16,649 bases of DNA from DASTHS01 sp035718085 (GTDB lineage: Bacteria > Actinomycetota > Acidimicrobiia > Acidimicrobiales > Palsa-688). Shown one piece after another: positions 1 to 7,423 of the stretch. The stretch lies in the NCBI GenBank assembly GCA_035718085.1, contig DASTHS010000003.1:1-16649 (forward strand), read 5' to 3'. Both the position numbers and the translations under genes were made by a program. The number at the start of each line of letters is the position of its first letter. Position 1 is the first letter of the stretch. The notes under the pieces were generated by a model, which saw only the letters and a list, made by a program, of their open reading frames with translations, was not told where the DNA came from and ran no database searches.

Positions 1-735
1 GATGGCCTTCGCCACGGCCAGCACGTCGCCGTCCGCGTCATAGAGCGCCGTGCCGGCGAGGAGCTTGCGGCCCTCGCCGCCCATGGTCCACCCGGCGACG
101 AGCACCTCGTCGCCGGCCGGCACCGGGCGCAGCACCGCCGCGGTGATCCGCCCGAGCAGGCCCACTGCGTCTGGGCGCTCCGCCACCCAGGCGAACTGCC
201 CGGGGCAGTCGAGCGCCGTCCACACGATCGACTCGGGGAGGGTGCGCCCCGGGGCCAGAGCCGGCGGGCAGCGCCACAGCCCGGCCACCAGGCCCCGCGA
301 CGGCAGCGGGCTGACCTCGACGTGGCAACCGTCGTCGGGCCCCAGTTCGGCGCCGCAGCAGAAGCAGATCGGGTGCAGCCCGACGCGGGTGCCGGCCAGG
401 GTGGGGTGGGGGAGCAGCCGGCGGGCCATCGTGTCGGCGGCGACGGCGTACACGTCCGCCCGGGGCGGGGCAGGCGGCGGGTCGACGTCGAGGGCGGCGG
501 CGGGGACGGCGACGGCCACCACCACGTCACCGTGGTGCAGCGACACGGCCCCCTCCTCGTGGCGCACCTCGAGGGGCACGTCGAGGGGCACGGGCGCCCG
601 CAGGGTCACCTCGACCGGCGCCCCCGCGGCCAGCGCGCCGCGCATCCGGGACGCCAGCTCGCCGGCCACCCACCCGCCGTTGCCGGAGCCGGGCGGCCCG
701 CGCCGGGCGTCGGGCACGACCAGCTGCTCCGCCAT
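1..735 (-). CDS. Thioesterase-like hot-dog fold protein, C-terminus cut by window edge
   Basis: The open frame runs leftward from ATG at 735 to the window edge, giving 245 residues with no stop. An N-terminal SGNGGWVAG stretch (about residues 17-25) resembles the substrate-tunnel segment of acyl-CoA thioesterase-like hot-dog proteins. Further on are a CFCCG cysteine cluster (124-128) and an ALDCPG motif (174-179), a combination I associate with uncharacterised actinobacterial thioesterase-superfamily proteins. The likely activity is hydrolysis or binding of an acyl thioester in the cytoplasm; the substrate cannot be told from sequence. No signal peptide or membrane segment is seen. It is divergent from the MFS gene at 792, with 56 nt between the starts. 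Family assignment is by recalled motif resemblance, so the reading frame is more certain than the function. Confidence 0.72.
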   Translation of the reverse strand, partial: MAEQLVVPDARRGPPGSGNGGWVAGELASRMRGALAAGAPVEVTLRAPVPLDVPLEVRHEEGAVSLHHGDVVVAVAVPAAALDVDPPPAPPRADVYAVAADTMARRLLPHPTLAGTRVGLHPICFCCGAELGPDDGCHVEVSPLPSRGLVAGLWRCPPALAPGRTLPESIVWTALDCPGQFAWVAERPDAVGLLGRITAAVLRPVPAGDEVLVAGWTMGGEGRKLLAGTALYDADGDVLAVAKAI

Positions 736-791
736 GGCCAGATACTGGCACGATCGGGCCGCCGGTCGCGGCGCCGCGGTGGGCAACATGG

Positions 792-2018
792 GTGCCCGTG
801 CCCGACGAACCCCGCCCCGGCGACGGCCGCCTGCTCGTCGCCGGCGTGCTGCTGGTCGGGCTGAACCTCCGGCTCGCCGTCACCGACGTCCCGCCCCTCC
901 TCAAGGAGATCGGCCAGCACCTCGGCTACTCGACCACGGTGCAGACCCTGCTCACCACCATCCCGGTCGCCTGCTTCGGGATCGGGTCGCCCATCGCCTC
1001 CAGGGTGGGTCGGCGGCTCGGCGACGAGCGGGCCGTCTTCGTCGGTGTGCTCGCCATCGGGGCCGGGCAGCTGCTGCGCGTCGCCGCGCCCGGCGCCTTC
1101 CTCGTGGGCTCGGCGCTCAGCGGCCTCGGCATCGCCGTGCTCAACGTGCTGCTCTCCAGCCTGGTGAAGCGCCGGGCCGCCGAGCGGGCAGCCACCATGC
1201 TCGCCACCTACCTCGCCACCCTCTACATCGGGGCGCTCCTCGGCTCGGTGGCCGCCGTCCCGCTCTACCGGGCCGGCGGCGGCTCGCTCGGCGTCGCCCT
1301 CGGCCTCGAAGCCGTGCCGGCCGCCGTCGCCGCCCTCGTGTGGCTGCCCCAGGTGGCGCGCCCCCAGGTCTACGAGACGGCCGGCCCGCCGGTCGCCGTG
1401 GCCCGCACGCCGCTGGCTTGGGCCGTCACGGCCTTCATGGGCCTGCAGAGCCTCACCTTCTACGCGTCGGTCTCGTTCCTCCCGGAGCTCTACCGCAGCC
1501 GGGGGCTCGACGCGACCACCGCCGGCGTCGTCGACGGGCTGCTGTCGGTGGGCGGAGCGATCACCGCCGTCGCCGCGCCGGTGTGGGTGCGTCGCACCGG
1601 CCGGGCGCGCGAGCTGCTGGTCGTCACCGTCGTCGTCGGCACCCTGGCCACCGCCGGCACGCTCCTGCTCCCCGCCGGCGCCGCGGTCGTGGTCGCCCTG
1701 GCCCTCGGGCTGGCCCAGGGTGTCACCATCGCCCTGGCGCTCTGGTTCGTCATGGCCCGATCGGCGGACTCGGTGGTCGCGGGCGCCCTGTCGGGCATGG
1801 CCCAGGGCGTCGGGTACCTCTTCGCCACCGCCGGGCCCCTGTCGTTCGGGCTGCTCCACGCAGCCACCGGCAGCTGGACCGTGCCGGTCGGGCTGCTCAC
1901 CGCCCTCACGGTGCTCACCGGCGTGCCCGCGCTCGCCGCCGCCCGTCCCCTGGTCATCGGCCGTGACGGCCGGGTCACCTCCCCCGCCGATGGTGCTGTG
2001 GCCAGGGCATCGGGGTAG
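792..2018 (+). CDS. MFS transporter, CynX/NimT (cyanate permease-like) family
   Basis: A 408-residue inner-membrane protein with about twelve hydrophobic segments, the usual size for a 12-helix major facilitator. The first helix carries NLRLAVTDVPPLL (residues 25-37), the signature of the cyanate/nitroimidazole (CynX/NimT) branch. The helix 2-3 loop has a motif-A-like SRVGRRLGDERA (70-81). The family exports or imports small organic anions or drugs driven by the proton gradient; the substrate here is unknown. The GTG at 792 is the first in-frame start; a second GTG at 798 is possible, and no good Shine-Dalgarno sequence precedes either. Its stop lies 11 nt before the DyP peroxidase start, so the two are probably cotranscribed. 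No cyanase or carbonic anhydrase is nearby, so cyanate is not indicated as substrate. Confidence 0.87.
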   Translation: MPVPDEPRPGDGRLLVAGVLLVGLNLRLAVTDVPPLLKEIGQHLGYSTTVQTLLTTIPVACFGIGSPIASRVGRRLGDERAVFVGVLAIGAGQLLRVAAPGAFLVGSALSGLGIAVLNVLLSSLVKRRAAERAATMLATYLATLYIGALLGSVAAVPLYRAGGGSLGVALGLEAVPAAVAALVWLPQVARPQVYETAGPPVAVARTPLAWAVTAFMGLQSLTFYASVSFLPELYRSRGLDATTAGVVDGLLSVGGAITAVAAPVWVRRTGRARELLVVTVVVGTLATAGTLLLPAGAAVVVALALGLAQGVTIALALWFVMARSADSVVAGALSGMAQGVGYLFATAGPLSFGLLHAATGSWTVPVGLLTALTVLTGVPALAAARPLVIGRDGRVTSPADGAVARASG

Positions 2019-2029
2019 ACGCAGCGCAC

Positions 2030-3004
2030 ATGCACGCCCAGCCCGGCATCTTCGCCCTTGGAGCCCCCGAGCACTGCTACCTCGAGCTCGATCTCGCCAC
2101 CGGCGTCAGCGGCGCCGACCTGGCTGGCGCCCTCGCCGCGCTGGTCGGGCCGGAGACGACGATCGCCGGGGTCAACCTCGTGGTCGGCGTGCGCCCCGAG
2201 CTGTGGGCCGACGCCGTCCCCGGCGCGGCACCGCCGGGCGGGGCGTCGTTCGAGGAGGTGCGCGGCGCCGACCTGGTGATGCCCGCCACCCAGCACGACG
2301 CGTGGGTGTGGGTCGCCGGCGGCTCGCGCAGCGCCGTGTTCGACGCCGGCCGCCGGGTCATCGCCGCAGTGGGACCAGTGGCCACCGTCGCCGCCGAGGT
2401 CACCGGCTGGCTCTACGACCACCAGCGCGACCTCACCGGCTTCGTCGACGGAACAGAGAACCCGTCGCTGCTCGAGGCGGGGGCCGTGGCCATCCGGGCC
2501 GAGGCGCCCGGCGCCGGTGCCGGCGTCGTCCTGGTGCAGCAGTGGCGCCACCTGCCCAGCTGGGGCGCGCTGGCCGTCGCCGAGCAGGAGCGGGTGATCG
2601 GGCGCACCAAGCACGACAGCGTCGAGCTCGACGAGGCGGTGATGCCGGCCGACGCGCACGTGGCCCGCAACGTGATCGAGGAGCACGGCGGCGAGCTTGA
2701 GATCTTCCGGCGCAACACGGCCTACGGGGGCCCCACCGACCACGGCACCTACTTCGTCGGGTTCTGCGCCGGTCGCCACCCACTCCAGCGCATGCTCGAG
2801 TCGATGGCGGGCGTGCCCGACGGGGTGCGCGACGCCCTGACCCGCTACACCGAGCCCCTCAGCGGGGCGTACTACACCGTGCCCTCCGTCGAGGCCCTGG
2901 CCGCCCTGCTGCCCGACGAGGTCGAGGAAGGGGCGGGCGACGCGGCGGGGGCCGCCGCTGCTCGCGCCCCGGCGGCCCGGGGGGCGGGAACACCCGGGCG
3001 CTGA
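2030..3004 (+). CDS. DyP-type (dye-decolorizing) heme peroxidase
   Basis: A 324-residue heme peroxidase of the YfeX-like DyP group. The diagnostic GFVDG motif is at residues 137-141, with D140 as the catalytic acid. H210 (in ADAHVARN) fits the proximal heme ligand, and R227 or R228 (in IFRRN) the distal arginine; E. coli YfeX has the same order and spacing. Such enzymes use hydrogen peroxide to oxidise dyes, phenols or porphyrins. There is no Tat or Sec signal, so it should be cytosolic. The C-terminus after about residue 300 is an Ala/Gly/Arg-rich tail without the LGIGSL-type encapsulin-loading peptide, and no encapsulin gene is near. It lies 11 nt after the CynX-type carrier and 46 nt before the DHA2 exporter, suggesting an operon. 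The natural substrate is unknown. Confidence 0.93.
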   Translation: MHAQPGIFALGAPEHCYLELDLATGVSGADLAGALAALVGPETTIAGVNLVVGVRPELWADAVPGAAPPGGASFEEVRGADLVMPATQHDAWVWVAGGSRSAVFDAGRRVIAAVGPVATVAAEVTGWLYDHQRDLTGFVDGTENPSLLEAGAVAIRAEAPGAGAGVVLVQQWRHLPSWGALAVAEQERVIGRTKHDSVELDEAVMPADAHVARNVIEEHGGELEIFRRNTAYGGPTDHGTYFVGFCAGRHPLQRMLESMAGVPDGVRDALTRYTEPLSGAYYTVPSVEALAALLPDEVEEGAGDAAGAAAARAPAARGAGTPGR

Positions 3005-3040
3005 GCACGGTTGCACCCCGGGCACGCCGCCCACCCCCCG

Positions 3041-3045
3041 AGGAG
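3041..3045 (+). promoter_or_regulatory. Shine-Dalgarno of the DHA2 transporter
   Basis: AGGAG lies 5 nt before the ATG at 3051. It is one of the few clear ribosome-binding sites in the window and fixes the transporter start against the overlapping upstream reading frame that begins at 3011. Confidence 0.75.
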
Positions 3046-3050
3046 CGCAC

Positions 3051-4547
3051 ATGAGCGACACCACCACCATTGCCGCGCCACGCGCCCGGCGCGCCGAGGT
3101 ACCCGAGTGGCTGGTGCTGGCCATCGCCTGCGTTGCGCAGTTCATGGTCGTGCTCGACGTGTCGATCGTGAACGTCGCCCTGCCGTCGATCGGGCGCGAC
3201 CTGCACTACACGCCCACCGGGCTGCAGTGGGTGGTGAACGCCTACGTCCTCACCTTCGCCGGGTTCCTGCTGCTCGGCGGGCGGGCCGCCGACCTGTTCG
3301 GCCGTCGCCGGGTGTACCTATTCGGGCTGGGCCTGTTCACCGTCGCCAGCCTGGTCGGCGGCTTCGCCCAGGACACGGTCTGGCTCACCACCGCCCGCGC
3401 CGTGCAAGGCGTGGGGGGCGCGTTCCTGTCACCGGCCACGCTGACGATCATCGTCACGACCTTCTCGGGTCAGCGCATGGGCCGCGCCCTGGGCATCTGG
3501 AGCGCGGTGGCCGGCGCGGGCGGCGCCGCCGGGTCGATCCTCGGCGGCCTGCTCACCGCCGGGCTGTCGTGGCGCTGGGTGCTGTTCGTCAACATCCCGA
3601 TCGGTCTCGCCGCCGGCGCCGTCGCCGCCCTCTACCTGGCCGAGACCCGCCGCCCCGCCGGCCCGGGCGAGCGGCCGCGCCTCGATGTCACCGGGGCGGT
3701 CACCGTCACCGCCGGCCTCGGCGTGCTGATCTACGCCATCGTCGGCACCGACCCCCACCCGTGGGGGTCGGCCCACACGCTCGGCCTGCTGGCCGTGGCC
3801 GTGGTGCTGCTCGCGGCGTTCGCGGTCGTGCAGCTGCGCGTGGCCCGCACCCCGCTGGTGCCGTTCCGCCTGTTCCGGTCGCGCTCGGTCAGCGGGGCCA
3901 ACGCGGTGATGCTGCTCGTCGGCGCCGCCTTCTTCTCCATGTGGTACTTCCTGTCGCTGTACCTCCAGAACGTCCGCGGCTACGGGGCGCTCGAGGCCGG
4001 GCTGGCCTTCCTGCCGATGGGCGTGGTCATCATCGCCGGCGCGCAACTGGCGTCGCGGCTGCTCAACGCCTTCGGGGTCCGCCCCGTGCTGATCGCCGGC
4101 ACGGCCATGGCCGCCGCCGGGTTCGCGTGGCTGTCGCGCATCGGGCTGCACACCGGCTACCTGACCCACGTGTTCGGGCCGGGCTGCACCATCTCGTTGG
4201 CCCTCGGCCTGCTCTTCACCCCCTTGGCGGCGGCGGCGACCGCCGGGGTCGACCGCACCGAGGCCGGACTGGCCTCGGGGGTGCTGAACACCTCCCGCCA
4301 GGTCGGCGGCTCGCTGGGGCTCGCCGTGCTCGCCACGGTGGCCATCGACCACAGCCACGCCCTGGTGCGCTCCGGGCACATGGCGACGGGTGCGGCGCTC
4401 ACCGCCGGGTACAGCCGGGCGTTCGAGTGCGGCGCTGCCCTCGCCCTCGCCGCGCTGGTGATGTCGTTCGTGGTGCCACTGGCGCGCCGCGACGCGCAGG
4501 CGGCGGCTGGCGAGGGCGCCGGGGCCGTCCCCCTCGAGCTGGCGTAG
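3051..4547 (+). CDS. MFS drug:H+ antiporter, DHA2 (EmrB/QacA) family
   Basis: A 498-residue protein with about fourteen hydrophobic helices, typical of the DHA2 branch. Helix 1 carries LDVSIVNVALPSIGRDL (residues 35-51), the DHA2 motif D1. The helix 2-3 loop has motif A, GGRAADLFGRRRV (76-88). The glycine-rich helix 5 with LSWRWVLFVNIPIG (172-185) follows the antiporter motif C region. These carriers export lipophilic or cationic compounds against protons across the inner membrane; the cargo cannot be read from sequence. It follows the DyP peroxidase by 46 nt on the same strand and has its own good ribosome-binding site. No TetR or MarR regulator is adjacent, which is unusual for this class, so control is probably through an upstream operon promoter or a distant regulator. 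Confidence 0.92.
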   Translation: MSDTTTIAAPRARRAEVPEWLVLAIACVAQFMVVLDVSIVNVALPSIGRDLHYTPTGLQWVVNAYVLTFAGFLLLGGRAADLFGRRRVYLFGLGLFTVASLVGGFAQDTVWLTTARAVQGVGGAFLSPATLTIIVTTFSGQRMGRALGIWSAVAGAGGAAGSILGGLLTAGLSWRWVLFVNIPIGLAAGAVAALYLAETRRPAGPGERPRLDVTGAVTVTAGLGVLIYAIVGTDPHPWGSAHTLGLLAVAVVLLAAFAVVQLRVARTPLVPFRLFRSRSVSGANAVMLLVGAAFFSMWYFLSLYLQNVRGYGALEAGLAFLPMGVVIIAGAQLASRLLNAFGVRPVLIAGTAMAAAGFAWLSRIGLHTGYLTHVFGPGCTISLALGLLFTPLAAAATAGVDRTEAGLASGVLNTSRQVGGSLGLAVLATVAIDHSHALVRSGHMATGAALTAGYSRAFECGAALALAALVMSFVVPLARRDAQAAAGEGAGAVPLELA

Positions 4548-4559
4548 CGCGCCGCCGAG

Positions 4560-4602
4560 CCGTCCCTGCCCGTGGTCGCGGGTGTGAGCTGCCCCCGGAC
4601 GG
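4560..4602 (+). terminator. Weak nested hairpin between the DHA2 and DUF421 genes
   Basis: CCGTCC (4560-4565) can pair with GGACGG (4597-4602), enclosing a second small stem CCCG/CGGG (4569-4572 with 4579-4582). It sits in the 70-nt gap after the transporter stop. There is no U-tract, and at this GC content chance pairing is common, so it is only a candidate attenuator or processing site. Confidence 0.2.
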
Positions 4603-4617
4603 GGAAGGCGGCAGGGC

Positions 4618-5178
4618 ATGAACTGGCTCGTCGGTGGGTGGCCGCACCTGGGGGGAGCCGCCGGCAAGGCGGTGCTCATGTACGCGACGGCCCTGCTGGC
4701 CCTGCGGCTGGGCGAGCGGCGCACCCTCGCCCAGTGGACGATCATCGACTTCGCCACCGCGGTGGCCATGGGCGCCATCATCGGCCGCACGGCCGTGGCC
4801 AGCAGCCAGTCGTGGGTGGTGGGTGCCGTCGCCGTGGTCACCCTGGTCGCCGTGCACCGGGTCGCCAGCCTGCTGCGCTTCCACCCCACCCTCGGCAAGC
4901 TGGCCGACCACCGCGTGCGCGTGCTGGTGGCCCACGGCGAGCTGCGCCGGGTGGAGCTGCGCCGCTGTGGGCTCACCGACAACGACGTGCTGGCCCAGCT
5001 GCGCCAGCGGGGCATCTTCTCCCTCGAGGAGGTGCGCTACGTGCTCTACGAGGCCAAGGGGTCGATCACGGTGGTGCCGGAGTCGGTCGGCACGCCCGAC
5101 CCCCCGCTGGTCGACGCCGGCCTCGAGGGGGCTGCCGGGTTCACGCCGGCCGACAGCGCCGGACACGGCTCCAGCTAG
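4618..5178 (+). CDS. DUF421 / YetF-like small membrane protein
   Basis: A 186-residue protein with about three N-terminal hydrophobic helices (roughly 14-32, 41-58 and 66-87) followed by a soluble C-terminal domain. The block TLAQWTIIDFATAVAMGAII (residues 36-55) and the C-terminal LTDNDVLAQLRQRGIFSLEE (119-138), then a YVLYEAKGSI strand (141-150), are characteristic of the DUF421/YetF family. Family members are inner-membrane proteins of unclear biochemical role, in Bacillus linked to sporulation and stress. The ATG at 4618 is preceded by a purine-rich GGGGAAGG at a plausible distance. It is the last gene of the rightward run and meets argG tail to tail with a 31-nt gap. A link to the neighbouring transporters is only positional. 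Confidence 0.85.
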   Translation: MNWLVGGWPHLGGAAGKAVLMYATALLALRLGERRTLAQWTIIDFATAVAMGAIIGRTAVASSQSWVVGAVAVVTLVAVHRVASLLRFHPTLGKLADHRVRVLVAHGELRRVELRRCGLTDNDVLAQLRQRGIFSLEEVRYVLYEAKGSITVVPESVGTPDPPLVDAGLEGAAGFTPADSAGHGSS

Positions 5179-5190
5179 CGCGGCCAGCCC

Positions 5191-5206
5191 GTCGGCGTGT
5201 GCCGGC
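5191..5206. terminator. Short hairpin between convergent DUF421 and argG genes
   Basis: GTCGGC (5191-5196) pairs with GCCGGC (5201-5206) around a GTGT loop, with one G-U pair on the plus strand. It fills much of the 31-nt gap between two converging stops, a logical place for a two-way terminator. The stem is short and lacks a U-tract on either strand. Confidence 0.3.
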
Positions 5207-5209
5207 TGC

Positions 5210-6628
5210 TCAGTCGACGCCCGACTCGATGGCTGCCGAGTCGAGCAGCTCCTCGTCGCCCCCGGCGGCCTGGGGGTTGGCGGTGATCCGGTCGGCCTCG
5301 CCCGGCGTCAACTCCCCGACGAGGGCGGCATCGGTGGCCCCCAGGGTGCCGAGGCCGTGGTAGAGCTCGAGCTTCGCCCGGGTGTCGGCGATGTCGAGGT
5401 TGCGCATCGTCAGCTGGCCGATGCGGTCGCTCGGCCCGAAGGCGGCGTCCTCGGTGCGCTCCATCGACAGCTTGTCGGGGTGGTACGAGAACGCCGGGCC
5501 GGCGGTGCGCACGACCGTGTAGTCGTCGCCGCGGCGCAGCCGCAGCGTGACCTCGCCGGTCACGGCGGACGCGACCCACCGCAGCAGCGACTCGCGCAGC
5601 ATCATCGCTTGGGGGTCGAACCAGCGGCCCTCGTAGAGCAGCCGGCCGAGGCGGCGCCCCTCGCCGTGGTAGGTGGCCACGGTGTCCTCGTTGTGGATGG
5701 CGTTGAGCAGGCGCTCGTAGACGATGTGCAGCAACGCCATGCCCGGGGCCTCGTAGACGCCGCGGGACTTCGCCTCGATGATGCGGTTCTCGATCTGGTC
5801 GGACATGCCGAGGCCGTGGCGGCCGCCGATCGCGTTCGCCTCGCTGAAGAGTGCGACCGGGTCGGCGTACTCGCGGCCGTCGATGGCCACCGGCAGGCCA
5901 CGCTCGAAGGCGATGGTGACCTCCTCCGGGTCGATGCCGACCTCCGGGCGCCAGTGGGCGACGCCCATGATCGGCTCGACGATCTCGAGCGACGCGTCGA
6001 GGTGCTCGAGGCGCTTGGCCTCATGGGTGGCCCCCAGGATGTTGGCGTCGGTCGAGTAGGCCTTCTCGGTGCTGTCGCGGTAGGGCAGGCCCCGGGCGGC
6101 GAGCCACTCCGACATCTCCCGGCGCCCGCCGAGCTCCCCGACGAACTCCGCGTCGAGCCAGGGCTTGTAGATGCGCAGCTCGGGGTTCGCAAGCAGCCCG
6201 TACCGGTAGAAGCGCTCGATGTCGTTGCCCTTGAACGTGGAGCCGTCGCCCCAGATCGACACGCCGTCGTCGCGCATCGCCCGCACCAGCAGGGTGCCCG
6301 ACACGGCCCGCCCGAGGGGCGTGGTGTTGAAGTAGGCCTTGCCGGCGGAGCGGATGTGGAAGGCGCCGCAGGCGATGGCCGCGAGGCCCTCGTCGACCAT
6401 CTGCCGGCGGCAGTCGACCAGCCGGGCGTGCTCGGCGCCGTACTCGAGCGCCCGGCCGGGCACCGAGGCGATGTCGGGTTCGTCGGCCTGGCCCAGGTCG
6501 GCGGTGTAGGCGTAGGGCATGGCGCCCTGGGCGCGCATCCACGCCACCGCCACCGAGGTGTCGAGCCCCCCGGAGAAGGCGATGCCGACGCGTTCACCGA
6601 CGGGGAGCGAGCTCAAGACCTTCGACAC
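5210..6628 (-). CDS. argG: Argininosuccinate synthase, E. coli-like long type
   Basis: It joins citrulline and aspartate using ATP to form argininosuccinate, the penultimate step of arginine synthesis, in the cytosol. From GTG at 6628 the protein is 472 residues. The ATP-binding SGGLDTS is at 19-25, then AYFNTTPLGRAV (98-109), GDGSTFKGNDIERF (127-140) and AYSTDANILGATHEAK (190-205). It tracks E. coli ArgG (447 aa) nearly block by block, including GGRHGLGMSDQIENR and GQLTMRNLDI further on, rather than the shorter form of about 400 aa common in actinobacteria. An in-frame GTG at 6658 would add ten residues, but the 6628 start aligns with the E. coli N-terminus. Neither start has a clear Shine-Dalgarno sequence. 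The C-terminal tail after about 440 is longer and more acidic than in E. coli. No argH or other arg gene is near. Confidence 0.95.
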   Translation of the reverse strand: MSKVLSSLPVGERVGIAFSGGLDTSVAVAWMRAQGAMPYAYTADLGQADEPDIASVPGRALEYGAEHARLVDCRRQMVDEGLAAIACGAFHIRSAGKAYFNTTPLGRAVSGTLLVRAMRDDGVSIWGDGSTFKGNDIERFYRYGLLANPELRIYKPWLDAEFVGELGGRREMSEWLAARGLPYRDSTEKAYSTDANILGATHEAKRLEHLDASLEIVEPIMGVAHWRPEVGIDPEEVTIAFERGLPVAIDGREYADPVALFSEANAIGGRHGLGMSDQIENRIIEAKSRGVYEAPGMALLHIVYERLLNAIHNEDTVATYHGEGRRLGRLLYEGRWFDPQAMMLRESLLRWVASAVTGEVTLRLRRGDDYTVVRTAGPAFSYHPDKLSMERTEDAAFGPSDRIGQLTMRNLDIADTRAKLELYHGLGTLGATDAALVGELTPGEADRITANPQAAGGDEELLDSAAIESGVD

Positions 6629-6682
6629 GGCGCGCCACGGTAGACCAGCCGCGCCCACCGTCGGCCCGGAGCGGGCGGGGAG

Positions 6683-7423
6683 TCAGCGCCAGGCGAACAC
6701 CGGCTGCTCGTAGTCGACCACCCGCTCGAGGGTGCCCTCGAGCCCCACCCGGCGGAACTGCAGCAGCACCGCACCGGTGGGGGCGTGGATCAGGTCGCTG
6801 CCCACGGGCACCTGCACCACCGGCCGGTCGGACTCGGGGATGGTCACGAACCTCGGCGAGTCGGGCCGGCACAGCTCGCGCAGGGACACCCGGTGCACGG
6901 AGCGCACCTCACCGGGGTCGGGTCGGAGCTCCGGGTCGCCGGCCGCCCACAGCACGACCGGGGTGATGACGTAACCCGAGCGGGTGGCGTAGTCGTCGAG
7001 CACGCCCAGCACCGCCTCGGGCCCGAGGTCGAGGCCGAGCTCCTCGTGCAGCTCCCGTCGGGCGGCGTCGACCGGCTCCTCGCCGGCTTCGAGGCGCCCG
7101 CCGGGCAAGGCCCACTGGCCGGCATGGGCGCGCAGCGCCGAGCCGCGCCGGGTGAGCAGCACCGCGGCTCCGCCGGCCGTGCCGGCGACGCTGCCGTCGA
7201 GGGCCAGGCCGTCGATGCCGGGGACGTCGGCCATCCCGTCGACGCCGGCCGGGTGCGGGTCGTCGCCGTCGCGGTCGGCGTCGCTGTCGGCGACGACCAC
7301 CGCCACCGCGGCGTGACGCCGCCCGTCGAGCGGCAGCGCCAGGCGCGGGTGGGCGGCCAGGTTGGCCCGCAGCCGCTCCCGGAGGGCGGCGTCGTGGGCC
7401 ACCGGCCCGGTCAGGTCGCCCAC
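6683..7423 (-). CDS. NUDIX hydrolase, CoA-pyrophosphatase-like
   Basis: A 246-residue protein with a complete Nudix box, G109-x5-E115-x7-R123-E124-x2-E127-E128-x-G130, whose glutamates bind the catalytic metal. Just before it lies LRAHAGQWALPGG (residues 97-109), similar to the NuCoA motif of NUDT7/YeaB-type coenzyme A pyrophosphatases. It should therefore cleave a nucleoside diphosphate linked to another group, possibly CoA or an oxidised derivative. Residues about 46-85 form an Asp/Gly/Pro-rich low-complexity insertion between the first strand and the Nudix core. The GTG at 7423 lies inside the end of the upstream LLM gene (13-nt overlap), indicating translational coupling. The purine-rich GAAGGAG before it is very close to the start, so GTG at 7402 is an alternative. 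The stop is 54 nt from argG. Confidence 0.87.
   Translation of the reverse strand: MGDLTGPVAHDAALRERLRANLAAHPRLALPLDGRRHAAVAVVVADSDADRDGDDPHPAGVDGMADVPGIDGLALDGSVAGTAGGAAVLLTRRGSALRAHAGQWALPGGRLEAGEEPVDAARRELHEELGLDLGPEAVLGVLDDYATRSGYVITPVVLWAAGDPELRPDPGEVRSVHRVSLRELCRPDSPRFVTIPESDRPVVQVPVGSDLIHAPTGAVLLQFRRVGLEGTLERVVDYEQPVFAWR

Noticed and set aside
736..791. TATCTG-like sequence before the thioesterase ATG as a leaderless promoter
   Set aside because: It does not match TANNNT at the last base and ends only 3 nt from the ATG, too close for a -10 box.
50..1966. A 638-residue rightward open frame across the thioesterase and MFS genes
   Set aside because: It is Arg/Pro/Ala-rich and crosses two real genes on opposite strands; no recognisable domain.
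2930..3004. DyP C-terminal tail as an encapsulin-targeting peptide
   Set aside because: The tail is Ala/Gly/Arg/Pro-rich with no LGIGSL-like sequence and no encapsulin gene is in the window.
4634..6643. A 669-residue rightward open frame overlapping DUF421 and argG
   Set aside because: It is the shadow of both genes; argG on the minus strand and DUF421 in another frame are clear homologues.
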